A stretch of DNA of 64,000 nt from Pseudolactococcus sp041800635 (GCA_047833645.1 CP181259.1:1-64000); one strand, 5' to 3'; shown: positions 35,184 to 43,837, counted from the first letter of the stretch. A program made the numbers and translations. The notes: a model not told the origin generated them from the letters alone.

Positions 35184-35728
35184 AGCTAGCAGTTTTTGCC
35201 AGCGGTTCTGGTACGAATTTTGAAAATCTGGTCAAACAAGGTATCCCAATCACCTTTCTGTTCGCAGATCAACGGGAGGCCAAGGCCTTGGCGCGTGCTG
35301 AAAAATTGGGGATTCAGGCCCATACCTTTGCCTTAAAAGAATTTGAGAACAAAGCGGCCTACGAAACAGCGCTTTTAAAGTTATTAGCCCAGTATGACAT
35401 TGACCTCATCGTCCTTGCCGGCTACATGAAAATCGTCAGCCCAACCTTGCTGCAGGCCTATGAAGGCCGTATCCTTAACATTCACCCCGCTTATCTGCCA
35501 GAGTTTCCGGGTGCCCATGGCATTGAAGATGCTTGGCGTGCTGGTGTGACTGAGAGTGGTGTGACTATCCACTATGTCGACGCAGGCGTGGATACAGGTC
35601 AGATTATCGCGCAAGAGCGGGTACCGATTTTGCCAGACGACACCCTCGAAACCTTCGAAGCCAGGATCCATGAGATGGAATATGTGCTTTATCCTGAGGT
35701 TTTGAAAGAGATTTTAAAGAATGGCTAA
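35180..35728 (+). CDS. purN: Phosphoribosylglycinamide formyltransferase
   Basis: Transfers a formyl group from 10-formyl-THF to GAR. 182 residues with FASGSGTNFENL at the N-terminus (phosphate binding), the catalytic NIHPAYLPEFPGAHGIEDAW (Asn, His) and VHYVDAGVDTGQIIAQ-type loop with the catalytic Asp. Overlaps purM and ends at a strong terminator. Confidence 0.96.
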   Translation: MKLAVFASGSGTNFENLVKQGIPITFLFADQREAKALARAEKLGIQAHTFALKEFENKAAYETALLKLLAQYDIDLIVLAGYMKIVSPTLLQAYEGRILNIHPAYLPEFPGAHGIEDAWRAGVTESGVTIHYVDAGVDTGQIIAQERVPILPDDTLETFEARIHEMEYVLYPEVLKEILKNG

Positions 35729-35751
35729 AAGAGCTTTCGAGCTCTTTTTTG
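35727..35751 (+). terminator. Terminator after purN
   Basis: AAAAGAGCT-TTCG-AGCTCTTTT with a T tail; stable UUCG tetraloop. Confidence 0.9.
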
Positions 35752-35786
35752 ATAGATAATTATTAGTATTTTAAGTTAAATTAGTG

Positions 35787-35798
35787 TAAAATGAAACT
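35787..35798 (+). promoter_or_regulatory. -10 box of the NTPase gene, leaderless type
   Basis: TAAAAT at 35787-35792, six bases, then ATG at 35799; no Shine-Dalgarno sequence. Confidence 0.6.
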
Positions 35799-36320
35799 AT
35801 GAAAAAAATCATTGTCATCGGAATATCTGGTGCGGGTAAATCAGTCTTAGCAAGAAAAATCGGTCAGAAATTGCAATTACCAGTCTATCATTTGGATGCT
35901 TATTTTCATTTGCCAGGTGGTGAGATGCTAGATCGGGATGTTTTTGTAGCGCAACAAGAAGCCATGATGACAACTGATCAGTGGTTAATTGATGGCAATT
36001 ATGCTGGAACGCTACCTTTGAGATTGGCGCAAGCTGATACGGTCATCTGGCTAGATTTTCCAGCTAAGCTAAATACCCTTCGTGTCATCAAGCGATCTTG
36101 GCAATTTCGGCAGGATAAAAGCTCGCGGCCAGACATGCCAGATTATTTTGAAGAACAGATGTTTGACAAAGACTACTGGCAATTTCTAAACTTTGTTTGG
36201 ACCTTTAACCAAAAAGTGCGCCCCTTGATTGTAGCAGCGCTTGAAAATCGTCCCCAAACAGCCCAACTCATCATCTTGAAAAATCGGCAACAAATAACTG
36301 AATGGATAGAAAAACTTTGA
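35799..36320 (+). CDS. P-loop kinase-like protein (DNA topology modulation protein FlaR type)
   Basis: 173 residues of the adenylate-kinase-like P-loop class. Walker A is VIGISGAGKSVLARKIG; the DxD-like HLDAYFHLPG and WLIDGNYAGTLPLRLAQADTVIWLDFP are typical of proteins annotated as topology modulation or FlaR. True substrate unknown. The transcript is probably leaderless. The next gene begins 22 bases after the stop. Confidence 0.8.
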   Translation: MKKIIVIGISGAGKSVLARKIGQKLQLPVYHLDAYFHLPGGEMLDRDVFVAQQEAMMTTDQWLIDGNYAGTLPLRLAQADTVIWLDFPAKLNTLRVIKRSWQFRQDKSSRPDMPDYFEEQMFDKDYWQFLNFVWTFNQKVRPLIVAALENRPQTAQLIILKNRQQITEWIEKL

Positions 36321-36342
36321 CAATATGAAAAGGAGCGCTCGC

Positions 36343-36849
36343 ATGACGTTTAAAGAAATCCCTATTGACACCCTAAACATGAATCCCTTCACCAAAATCG
36401 GTAAGGAGTGGCTGTTGATTACGGCTGGAACAGCTGACAACTGCAACACTATGACCGCCAGTTGGGGCGGCCTCGGCTTCCTCTGGAACCGCAATGTCGC
36501 GACGGTTTACATTCGACCACAGCGCTACACCAAAACCTTTGTGGATGCGGTTGATACCTTCACCCTTAGTTTTTTCAATCGTGATTTCCGAAAAGCCATG
36601 ACTTATCTGGGGCAAACAAGTGGCCGTGACGCAGACAAAATCGCAAAAGTTGGTTTGACCCCACGTCATTTTGAGGACACCGTTGCCTTTGAAGAAGCAG
36701 AGATGGTTTTCGTGATGAAAAAATGCTACCAAGCCACAATCGACCCCAAAAAATTCCTCGATTCGTCTATTTCTGAGCACTACCCTGAAAAAGACTACCA
36801 CGACATGTATATCGCCGAAATCGTCAACGTTTATGTCAAAGAAAATTAA
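36343..36849 (+). CDS. Flavin reductase-like / flavoredoxin family protein
   Basis: FMN-binding split-barrel protein of 168 residues. The conserved N-terminal pattern NTMTASWGGLGFLWNRNVATVYIRP-type strand and the later SFFNRDFRKAMTYLGQTSGRD are typical of the family that binds FMN without an N-terminal extension. I chose the ATG at 36343, 7 bases after AAGGAG; the ATG at 36325 lies before that site. Electron partner unknown. Confidence 0.85.
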   Translation: MTFKEIPIDTLNMNPFTKIGKEWLLITAGTADNCNTMTASWGGLGFLWNRNVATVYIRPQRYTKTFVDAVDTFTLSFFNRDFRKAMTYLGQTSGRDADKIAKVGLTPRHFEDTVAFEEAEMVFVMKKCYQATIDPKKFLDSSISEHYPEKDYHDMYIAEIVNVYVKEN

Positions 36850-36870
36850 AAAGCCGTTAGAGGCTTTTTT
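36849..36870. terminator. Terminator after the flavin reductase-like gene
   Basis: AAAAGCC-GTTAGA-GGCTTTT with a T tail; AGAGGCTTTTT is repeated just after it. May serve both convergent genes. Confidence 0.75.
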
Positions 36871-36879
36871 AGAGGCTTT

Positions 36880-37680
36880 TTATAGTTGTCGTAATATGTA
36901 ATCAGTCGTTCGAGCAACGGTTGATAAGTCATAAGTCAGCTGTAGATCCTGACTCAGGCTTGGTAAGAGCTCAGTCGCCATTTTAAGGGCAGTAGATAGC
37001 GCCTGGCCAGTCCGTGTCAAATCTGACAAGTCATATAAGCTCTCAAGTCCTTCAAAATAAGCAGGGAGTCGTTTGTGTGCCTTACCGACTGAAAGCGAAA
37101 AGTTGGTGTCCCTTCCGACACGCCAAGTCAGCAGACGGTATAGTTCTTCACGAACAATGGTTTCAAAAAAGGTGTTGGCATAGAGGAACTCGCCCCGCAA
37201 GAGGCCTTTGAGGACGTAGGTGCTGACCCAGAAGAGTTCTGAGATGCAGGCGTCGAATTCGGCCTGAGTCGGGCGCTGCACCCAGTGGGTTCGGTCTGAT
37301 GGGGCAGGGCGTTCGGTGTAGTGGGCTGTTTTGTCCAGCAAGATCGTGTTAAGGCTGTCAGCTGCCAAATAATCCGGGACGACGGAGACGGGTTGGATTT
37401 TCAAATCTAGGCGGTTGCCGTCCATGAACTGCATGAGCCAGCACCAGCGATTTTCCTCTGGCAGAATTTGCTGGATCATGATATCGCCGAAGTGACTGCG
37501 GTCAAACTGTTGGAAGTCAGCGAAATCGGCATCTGAAACGAAATAGGTGATGTCAAAATCTTGATAGGGGTCGGGTGTGACGCTCGGGTCATTTCGTGAG
37601 CCTTCACTACCCATCATGAGGATGGCGGTGTTGGCCTGGGCTGTTGTCAGAATGAGATGATAAAGTGCCTCAGATGTCAT
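36880..37680 (-). CDS. AadK/ANT(6)-like aminoglycoside nucleotidyltransferase family protein
   Basis: 266 residues of the streptomycin 6-adenylyltransferase family. The nucleotidyltransferase motif is MMGSEGSRNDPS followed by DFDITYFVSD, with WCWLMQFMDGNRLDL supplying the third acidic position and ELFWVSTYVLKGLLRGE in the helical part. It is somewhat shorter than ANT(6) and AadK (about 280-300), mainly at the N-terminus. It sits among core genes with matching base use, so it is probably a chromosomal family member; whether it confers streptomycin resistance cannot be said. ATG with AAGGAG; a TATACT box lies upstream. Confidence 0.75.
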   Translation of the reverse strand: MTSEALYHLILTTAQANTAILMMGSEGSRNDPSVTPDPYQDFDITYFVSDADFADFQQFDRSHFGDIMIQQILPEENRWCWLMQFMDGNRLDLKIQPVSVVPDYLAADSLNTILLDKTAHYTERPAPSDRTHWVQRPTQAEFDACISELFWVSTYVLKGLLRGEFLYANTFFETIVREELYRLLTWRVGRDTNFSLSVGKAHKRLPAYFEGLESLYDLSDLTRTGQALSTALKMATELLPSLSQDLQLTYDLSTVARTTDYILRQL

Positions 37681-37825
37681 GACGATCTCCTTGTCTTTTT
37701 GACTTTAGTATAGCATAGACCTTATCTGAAAAAACAGTATTTTTGGAAAAAAGTGATTTTTTATGGTTAAAATTAAGAAGAATATGATATAATGACTTTA
37801 GGTAACATCATTAATTAAATAACCC

Positions 37826-37915
37826 ATCACAAGGGGAGCCGTTTTTGGCTGAGATTGAGCGCTTGCTCTGGACTCTTTGAACCTGAACTCGTTAGGACGA
37901 GCGGAGGGATGTGAT
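37826..37915 (+). ncRNA. TPP (THI-box) riboswitch
   Basis: The conserved pieces are in order: P1 ATCACA / TGTGAT (37826-37831 / 37910-37915), AGGGGAGCC, CTGAGA (37849-37854, pyrimidine pocket), the variable P3a-like arm, ACCTGA (37881-37886) and GGAGGGATGTG. A -10 box TATAAT (37788-37793, preceded by TGA) gives a start about 25 bases upstream. Confidence 0.95.
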
Positions 37916-37996
37916 CGATATGTTTTTTGATAGCTCATCAAAATAGAACTAGCCTCTAGCTTGTCCTATTTTGCTATCTGGCTAACCGTGAACGCG

Positions 37997-38031
37997 ACCT
38001 CTCCTTGTGATCAAAAAAGGAGAGGTTTTTT
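37997..38031 (+). terminator. TPP riboswitch terminator that also hides the thiD ribosome site
   Basis: ACCTCTCCTT / AAGGAGAGGT (10 pairs) then six T, directly before thiD. The 3' strand is the thiD Shine-Dalgarno sequence. CCTTGTG (38003-38009) in the 5' side and loop is complementary to CACAAGG (37828-37834) at the start of the aptamer, a likely antiterminator when TPP is absent. A separate hairpin (GATAGC...GCTATC, 37931-37979) lies between aptamer and terminator. Confidence 0.85.
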
Positions 38032-38033
38032 GT

Positions 38034-38849
38034 ATGGAAATGACGCAAAAAGCACTGACGATTGCAGGTTCTGACTGTAGTGGTGGCGCAGGGATTCAAG
38101 CTGACTTGAAAACATTTTCGGCACATGGTGTCTATGGGATGTCGGTGATTACAGCGGTTGTGGCTGAAAACACCTATCGGGTCAGTGGCATTATGGACGT
38201 CACCCCTGACATGATCGACAAGCAAATCAGGGATATTTTTGAGGATATTTATCCCGATGCGGTTAAAATCGGTATGCTCAACACGATTGAAACGATGATC
38301 GCCGTGGCGCAAAGTCTCAAAATGTGGCAGCCTCAAAATGTCGTGATTGACCCTGTCATGTATGCTAAAAACGGGAGTCCCCTCATGGCATCTGATGCGA
38401 TTGAGACCTTGATTCGACTTGTTGTCCCGCTCGCGACCTTGATCACACCTAATATCCCAGAAGCCGAGCAGATTTCTGGGCTGACGATTACAAGCATCGC
38501 GGACATGGAAATCGCGGCTATTAAAATCCATGAAATGGGCTGTCAGGCTGTATTGATCAAAGGTGGTCATGCCAAGGGTGATGCGACAGATATCCTCTAC
38601 GATGGGACTAAGTTTTATCAGTATACAAACCCACGAATCCAGACTAAAAACACGCATGGCACAGGTTGCACACTATCCTCAGCCATTGCCAGTAATTTGG
38701 CCTTGGGCTATCCCATGGCTGAAGCAGTACGGCTGGCGAAAGCTTACGTGACACAAGCGATCGCCCACGCCCTCCCTTTTGGCCAAGGCAACGGTCCAAC
38801 GCATCATTTTCATAATCTCATTCAAAAAAAGAAAGGCGGCCAGGCTTGA
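38034..38849 (+). CDS. thiD: Hydroxymethylpyrimidine (phosphate) kinase
   Basis: Phosphorylates HMP and HMP-P for thiamine synthesis. 271 residues of the ribokinase fold: N-terminal TIAGSDCSGGAGIQADLKTF and C-terminal anion hole/catalytic base THGTGCTLSSAIASNL. The ATG at 38034 is 8 bases after AGGAGAGG; another ATG at 38040 is in frame. First gene of a riboswitch-controlled salvage operon thiD-tenA-thiW-thiM/thiE. Confidence 0.95.
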   Translation: MEMTQKALTIAGSDCSGGAGIQADLKTFSAHGVYGMSVITAVVAENTYRVSGIMDVTPDMIDKQIRDIFEDIYPDAVKIGMLNTIETMIAVAQSLKMWQPQNVVIDPVMYAKNGSPLMASDAIETLIRLVVPLATLITPNIPEAEQISGLTITSIADMEIAAIKIHEMGCQAVLIKGGHAKGDATDILYDGTKFYQYTNPRIQTKNTHGTGCTLSSAIASNLALGYPMAEAVRLAKAYVTQAIAHALPFGQGNGPTHHFHNLIQKKKGGQA

Positions 38850-39517
38850 TCGCTCAAAACCTTAAAACATCTGTTGCTAGCTTATGGGAGACGACCTACC
38901 AGCACCCCTTCGTCCAGGAGCTCGGTCAAGGTACCTTACCCCAGGAAAAATTTAAATTCTACCTGCTCCAAGACTACCTTTACCTCCTTGATTATGCGCG
39001 CCTCATGGCTTATGCCGCGATCCATGCGGATGACGAATCCAGTATGCGCTATTTTACTAACATCCAGTCTGATATTTTAGACTCAGAACTCGAGACACAC
39101 AGAAACTATATGGCCGAATTTGATATTTCGGCAGAAGAGGCAGCGCAAGTGCAACCTGCTCTGTTTAACCGCGCCTATGCTGCCAATATGTTAGCCACTG
39201 CCCAAAGTGGTCAACTGGCTAAAATCATCGCGACAGTGCTACCGTGTGCTTGGACCTATGCAGAATTTGCCCAGCGCTTGGTCAAAGCCTCTGACCATGT
39301 CCTAGCCGATCATCCCTATCGGGTTTGGCTAGAAAAATATGCGTCTGCTGACTTCGCTCGCTCAGCCGAGTGGTTGCTGGCCAAGTTAGAGACCTTGATG
39401 CAGGGGAAATCTGAGCAGGCGTATCAGGAAATTCAGGTGATTTTTAAGGATAGTTTGGCGTTTGAGTATCTTTTTTGGGATATGTCTTATGCCATGCAAG
39501 AGGGAGTGATAAAATGA
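38846..39517 (+). CDS. tenA: TenA-family aminopyrimidine hydrolase (thiaminase II)
   Basis: Hydrolyses aminomethyl-HMP from degraded thiamine to HMP for reuse. 223 residues, all helical. Recognisable parts: LWETTYQHPFVQELGQGTLP, KFKFYLLQDYLYLLDYARLMA (active-site Asp), and the Cys/Tyr region VLPCAWTYAEFAQRL. The start is TTG at 38846, overlapping the thiD stop (TTGA). Fits a salvage operon that feeds ThiD. Confidence 0.92.
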   Translation: MIAQNLKTSVASLWETTYQHPFVQELGQGTLPQEKFKFYLLQDYLYLLDYARLMAYAAIHADDESSMRYFTNIQSDILDSELETHRNYMAEFDISAEEAAQVQPALFNRAYAANMLATAQSGQLAKIIATVLPCAWTYAEFAQRLVKASDHVLADHPYRVWLEKYASADFARSAEWLLAKLETLMQGKSEQAYQEIQVIFKDSLAFEYLFWDMSYAMQEGVIK

Positions 39518-40029
39518 GAAATGAAAAATTTTTAAAGCGTTTGGTTTTTTTGGCCATGATGGTCGCGGTCGGTGTTGTCATCTCGCCCTTGCTTCGAGTG
39601 GAAGGCTTTGCGCCCATGCAACATTTGGTGAATGTAACCTGTGCGGTCTTTCTGGGGCCATGGTATTCCCTCGCTTGTGCGGTGGCTATCGGTGTGATTC
39701 GGATGTCACTGATGGGGATTCCGCCGCTTGCCTTAACTGGTGCGGTTTTCGGTGCTTTCCTATCCGGTCTTTTCTATGCTAAAACGAGTAAAATCTGGGC
39801 AGCCGTCCTGGGTGAAATCATCGGGACCGGCTTGATTGGCTCAGTCCTATCTTATCCTGTCATGACGCTTTTGTATGGTAAAAGTGACCTGACCTGGTTA
39901 TTTTATGTGCCGTCGTTCTGTATCGCCAGTACCATGGGCGGGACGCTTGCGGGCGTCATGCTTTACGCCATGCAGAAAAATGGCGTTTTAGCCAAAATTA
40001 GGAGAGGACTGGGGCAGGAAGATGCTTAG
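39514..40029 (+). CDS. thiW: ThiW, ECF transporter S component for thiazole
   Basis: Membrane protein of 171 residues with about five hydrophobic helices; family signature near the N-terminus VISPLLRVEGFAPMQHLVNV and GPWYSLACAVAIGVIRM. ThiW is predicted to capture hydroxyethylthiazole and to work with the shared ECF energising module, which is not in the window. The ATG overlaps the tenA stop (ATGA) and has AGGGAG upstream. The next gene, a kinase for the same thiazole, overlaps its end. Confidence 0.92.
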   Translation: MRNEKFLKRLVFLAMMVAVGVVISPLLRVEGFAPMQHLVNVTCAVFLGPWYSLACAVAIGVIRMSLMGIPPLALTGAVFGAFLSGLFYAKTSKIWAAVLGEIIGTGLIGSVLSYPVMTLLYGKSDLTWLFYVPSFCIASTMGGTLAGVMLYAMQKNGVLAKIRRGLGQEDA

Positions 40030-41467
40030 AAAACCGCTGATTCACTATATCACCCATCCGATTGTCATGACGGATTGTGCTAATGCGATTTTGGCGGTCG
40101 GTGGGAGTCCGATCATGGCTGAACACCATGCCGAAGTTGCGGCCATCACAGCGAAAGCCGCTGCCTTGGTTGTCAATCTGGGCAACATCACCGATTATCG
40201 GATGCAGGCCATGCACTTGTCAGCTCAAGTCGCCCTGGCAAAAGGCTTGCCGATCGTGTTGGATCTAACTGGCCTTGGCGTGAGTGCCCTTCGGCGGCGC
40301 TTTGCGCGTGATTTTATCGCGACGTTTTCGCCCCAGCTTATTAAAGGAAATGTCTCTGAAATGCTAGCCTTGTTGGCGTTTGCAACGCAAGCCAATGGTG
40401 TGGATACAGGAGATCATCATTTGTCGCTAGAGCAGCTGACGGCTTTAAGGGATTTCTGTCAAGCGCATGACTGTGTTAGCCTGGTGACAGGAGAAATAGA
40501 TGTCATCGCTGATGCTGAGCGCTTCATTTGTCTCAGAAATGGGTCAGAAAAATTAACACAAGTGACCGGCACGGGCTGTCTTTTGTCAGGGCTACTGGGT
40601 TATTTTTTGAGTCAGGTTTCAGTTTTAGAACCTGCAGAAATGATAGAAGCCACTGTCAAAGCTGTGGGACTTCTGACGGTTGCCAGTGAAGTGGCTGAAG
40701 AAAATGCAACTGGTCTTGGCAGTTTCAAAGTCGCTTTATTTGATGGTCTGGGCAATCTGACACTTGAACAAGTTCAGGAAAAAATCAGACGTTTTGAGAG
40801 TCAAGCAGCTCAGCTTATTGTTGATTTTAGAGAGGAAAACAGAATAATGACCCCAAGTGATTTAAAACTCTATTTAGTGACCAATCGTGGGACCTTAACT
40901 AACCAAGCGTTTTTGACGCAAATTGAGCAAGCGATTTTAGGTGGGGTCACTTGTGTCCAACTGCGAGAAAAAGACGCAACCAGTCAAGATTTTTATTACT
41001 TGGCCTTGCAAGTCAAAGCGCTAACCGATCGATATGAGATTCCCTTTTTGATCAATGATCGACTGGATATCGCCTTGGCTGTTGATGCCAGTGGTGTACA
41101 TTTAGGGCAGAGTGATTTACCGGTCACAGTCGCCAGACAGCTTTTGGGACCGGATAAAGTGATTGGTATTTCTGCTAAGACAGTGGATCAAGCCTTGGCT
41201 GCGCAAGCAGGTGGGGCGGATTATTTGGGGGTTGGTGCCATGTTTCCAACGAAGACAAAAGTCATCACGCAGGAGACAACACGCGAGACTTTGATGGCGA
41301 TTACCGAGACAGTTCAGCTTCCCGTGGTCGCCATCGGGGGGATTTCGAAGGTCAATTGTCATCAGTTAGTCGGTACGGGAATTGCAGGTCTTGCTGTGGT
41401 TTCAGCGATTATGTCGTCTGATCACCCGAGAAGTGTGGCTGCCGACTTAAGCCAGATGCCATTTTAA
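40022..41467 (+). CDS. thiM-thiE: Bifunctional hydroxyethylthiazole kinase / thiamine phosphate synthase (ThiM-ThiE fusion)
   Basis: Residues 1 to about 270 are ThiM: ITHPIVMTDCANAILAVGGSPIM at the N-terminus and VTGTGCLLSGLLGYFLS near the C-terminus (phosphate/anion hole). Residues about 276-481 are ThiE: LYLVTNRG, VTCVQLREKDA, FLINDRLDIALAVDASGVHL, YLGVGAMFPTKTK and PVVAIGGI. The protein would phosphorylate thiazole and join it to HMP-PP. Codon 276 is an ATG (40847) preceded by AGAGAGG, so the ThiE part still carries what looks like its own start and ribosome site. The gene overlaps thiW by 8 bases. Confidence 0.93.
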   Translation: MLRKPLIHYITHPIVMTDCANAILAVGGSPIMAEHHAEVAAITAKAAALVVNLGNITDYRMQAMHLSAQVALAKGLPIVLDLTGLGVSALRRRFARDFIATFSPQLIKGNVSEMLALLAFATQANGVDTGDHHLSLEQLTALRDFCQAHDCVSLVTGEIDVIADAERFICLRNGSEKLTQVTGTGCLLSGLLGYFLSQVSVLEPAEMIEATVKAVGLLTVASEVAEENATGLGSFKVALFDGLGNLTLEQVQEKIRRFESQAAQLIVDFREENRIMTPSDLKLYLVTNRGTLTNQAFLTQIEQAILGGVTCVQLREKDATSQDFYYLALQVKALTDRYEIPFLINDRLDIALAVDASGVHLGQSDLPVTVARQLLGPDKVIGISAKTVDQALAAQAGGADYLGVGAMFPTKTKVITQETTRETLMAITETVQLPVVAIGGISKVNCHQLVGTGIAGLAVVSAIMSSDHPRSVAADLSQMPF

Positions 41468-41475
41468 GGCATGAA

Positions 41476-41505
41476 AAAACACAGATGCCTCACAATCTGT
41501 GTTTT
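41476..41505. terminator. Terminator after the thiamine operon, bidirectional
   Basis: AAAACACAGAT / ATCTGTGTTTT, 11 perfect pairs, flanked by A and T runs; shared with the convergent membrane-protein gene. Confidence 0.85.
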
Positions 41506-42158
41506 AATTTAGGGAAAATAAAGCGGTCAGCGCTATTAATCAGGGTGCCTTGAAAGATAAGGGCGAAGGCTGTGCCGATGTTGACGGCAACAACTTGGCG
41601 GTAGATGAGACCTAAGATGAGGATCAGGAGCGCCGGAACGGAGAAGTTGACCCACTGGGCCAGGTTGGCGTTGCCATTAAAATACTGGAATCTGAGGATG
41701 TTGGTCATTTCGTCGATGGGATGGAGGATCAAATTTAAGCGTTGGTAGATGGAAATAGCAACGGCGATCATCACGATGCCCAGGATGTCTAGGACGATAA
41801 CGGCGATTAATGGCAGGTTTGAAATCCCTAAAGTCAGGAAAAATTGTTTAAAGAGGCCCACAAAGGGGGCGAAGAAGCTGATAAATAGGATATTACCCAA
41901 GATGCTCGGCCAGTCAAACCGCCGGATTAAAGCGATATTAATCAGAATTTGAATGGCCCCGTAGAAGATGAGGACCCAAGAAATTGAGAAATTAAAGTCT
42001 AATGCAATGTTGGCTGCGGAGGCGGTCCAGAGACTGGAGCCCATATTCGCCGCGACTGTCAGACCGTTACCTGTCGCATTAATAAAGAGTGAAAGCGCAA
42101 AATAAAAAATTGTCTCTAAAGTTGTTGGCTTTCTAAGCCCGTCCTGTGTTGTGATCAT
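41490..42158 (-). CDS. YczE/YitT-like membrane protein
   Basis: 222 residues with about five or six hydrophobic helices. The pattern FINATGNGLTVAANMGSSLW near the N-terminus and LGLIYRQVVAVNIGTAFALIFQG near the end fits the YczE-type membrane family, whose function is unknown (Bacillus YczE is linked to surfactin production). On its strand, a TATAAT box (42165-42170) lies six bases before the ATG with no ribosome site, so the mRNA is probably leaderless. Confidence 0.75.
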   Translation of the reverse strand: MITTQDGLRKPTTLETIFYFALSLFINATGNGLTVAANMGSSLWTASAANIALDFNFSISWVLIFYGAIQILINIALIRRFDWPSILGNILFISFFAPFVGLFKQFFLTLGISNLPLIAVIVLDILGIVMIAVAISIYQRLNLILHPIDEMTNILRFQYFNGNANLAQWVNFSVPALLILILGLIYRQVVAVNIGTAFALIFQGTLINSADRFIFPKLKHRL

Positions 42159-42170
42159 AAAACCATTATA
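42159..42170 (-). promoter_or_regulatory. -10 box of the YczE-like gene, leaderless type
   Basis: TATAAT on the minus strand, then GGTTTT, then ATG. Confidence 0.65.
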
Positions 42171-42309
42171 CTACATTTTTAAGGAAGAGGCGGGAGAATC
42201 TGATAAACTAGAAAAAGAAGGGGGTATAGCTGGCAAGTGACTTCTAACTTGTTTTGTGATCTATTTTCCGTCAAAGCAATGTTTTGAGTCCATCTTTTAT
42301 TAAGAAATA

Positions 42310-42324
42310 TGATAAAATAAAATT
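42310..42324 (+). promoter_or_regulatory. Extended -10 promoter of cls, leaderless type
   Basis: TGA-TAAAAT (-10 at 42313-42318), six A/T bases, then ATG at 42325; no Shine-Dalgarno sequence. Confidence 0.65.
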
Positions 42325-43797
42325 ATGAATGCTATTTTAGACATGATCTTGACTGCCATTAGAACACATTTTAGCTCGTTTTTGTTCTTCATCAACCTCA
42401 TCCTCTCCTTAGTCATCATTTTCCGAGAAAGAAAAAGTACATCGTCCACCTGGTCTTGGCTCTTTGTCGTGAATTTGTTGCCGATTTTTGGCTTTATTCT
42501 CTATATTTTAATCGGTCGAGGCATTTCCAGCTTTCGGATTTTTAAGCTGGAGTCGCAGCCGAGGCATGGCTTTGAACAGGAAATCAAACAGGCCAAAGCA
42601 GCCTATCGGAAAGACCGTTTTCTCACTAAAATAACAGATAATTACGTCATCGGCCAATTGCTACACATGCTGTTTATCTCAGAAGAGTCGATCGTCTCTA
42701 TGAATACAGACGTCCAGCTCTTTACTGACGGTCGCGAAAAATTCGATGCGCTACTTGCTGACATTGAAAAAGCCCAGCACCATGTCCATGTCGAATACTA
42801 CATTTTCCGAATGGACAACTTGGGCAAGGAACTGACACAAGCTCTCATCGCAGCGAGAAACCGTGGGGTTGAAGTTCGGGTGCTGATCGATGCCTGGGGA
42901 TCAAACGGCACGAAGATGCGCCATTTTAAAGAACTGACCGCTGTCGGCGGAGAAGTCGTTTATTTTTTCCCGCTGATCTTGCCACTCATCAATCCACGGA
43001 CCAATTACCGCTTGCACCGTAAAATCGTCGTCATCGACGGCAAAATCGGCTATACCGGCGGCTTTAATGTCGGAGATGAATATGTCAGTGTGACCAAAAA
43101 ATTTGGCTACTGGCGGGATAATCATCTGCGCGTGATGGGAGATGTCGTCTATTCTCTGCAAAACCGCTTTATCATGGACTGGAACAGCCAACACCAACAC
43201 GAAATTGAAAATTCTGTGATTTATTTTCCAGAAACGGACGCGTCAGGTCATATCACGGCGCAGTTTGTCTCCAGTGGGCCAGATACCAAACGTGAACAGA
43301 TTAAAATGGCCTACCTGAAGATGATCAATGGCGCAGAAGATGAAATCATCATCCAAACCCCTTACTACATCCCAGATGACGCCATCCACGAAGCCCTGAA
43401 ACTAGCCCTTTTAAGTGGCGTCAAGGTCAAATTGTTGATTCCTAACAAACCCGACCATCCTTTTGTTTATTGGGCGACTTACTATTATAGTGCTAGTCTT
43501 GTGCGTTACGGGGCAGAAGTTTACACCTATGAAAATGGGTTTGTGCATGCTAAAACGATTATTATTGACGGCAACTTTGCTTCTGTAGGCTCTGCTAACT
43601 TCGATTACCGCAGCTTTAGCCTGGATTTCGAAGGCAATATGATTATCTATGACCGTGACTTCTCGCAGCGTCTGCGTGACGATTTCTTTGAAGACTTGAA
43701 AGTGAGTCGACAGCTCACCATGGCCCGCTATGAGGAGCGTTCGCTATTCATCAGATTTAAAGAAGGCATTGCTCGATTGATCGGTCCAATGTTATAA
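42325..43797 (+). CDS. cls: Cardiolipin synthase
   Basis: Membrane phospholipase-D-type enzyme that makes cardiolipin from phosphatidylglycerol. 490 residues: two N-terminal membrane helices (about 12-30 and 45-62), then two HKD catalytic motifs, HRKIVVIDGKIGYTGGFN and HAKTIIIDGNFASVGSANFD. The layout and length match Firmicutes Cls. Probably leaderless. It is followed directly by the guaC PurBox. Confidence 0.94.
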   Translation: MNAILDMILTAIRTHFSSFLFFINLILSLVIIFRERKSTSSTWSWLFVVNLLPIFGFILYILIGRGISSFRIFKLESQPRHGFEQEIKQAKAAYRKDRFLTKITDNYVIGQLLHMLFISEESIVSMNTDVQLFTDGREKFDALLADIEKAQHHVHVEYYIFRMDNLGKELTQALIAARNRGVEVRVLIDAWGSNGTKMRHFKELTAVGGEVVYFFPLILPLINPRTNYRLHRKIVVIDGKIGYTGGFNVGDEYVSVTKKFGYWRDNHLRVMGDVVYSLQNRFIMDWNSQHQHEIENSVIYFPETDASGHITAQFVSSGPDTKREQIKMAYLKMINGAEDEIIIQTPYYIPDDAIHEALKLALLSGVKVKLLIPNKPDHPFVYWATYYYSASLVRYGAEVYTYENGFVHAKTIIIDGNFASVGSANFDYRSFSLDFEGNMIIYDRDFSQRLRDDFFEDLKVSRQLTMARYEERSLFIRFKEGIARLIGPML

Positions 43798-43809
43798 AAT
43801 CCGAACATT
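43797..43809 (+). promoter_or_regulatory. PurBox upstream of guaC
   Basis: AAATCCGAACATT fits AWWWCCGAACWWT. CCGAAC begins at 43801, 66 bases before the TATAAT box at 43867-43872, the same spacing as at purM. Between them a hairpin AACACTTTG...CAAAGTGTT with a T run abuts the -10 box. Confidence 0.7.
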
Positions 43810-43837
43810 AGATCAGAATATTTCTCAAAACACACCA

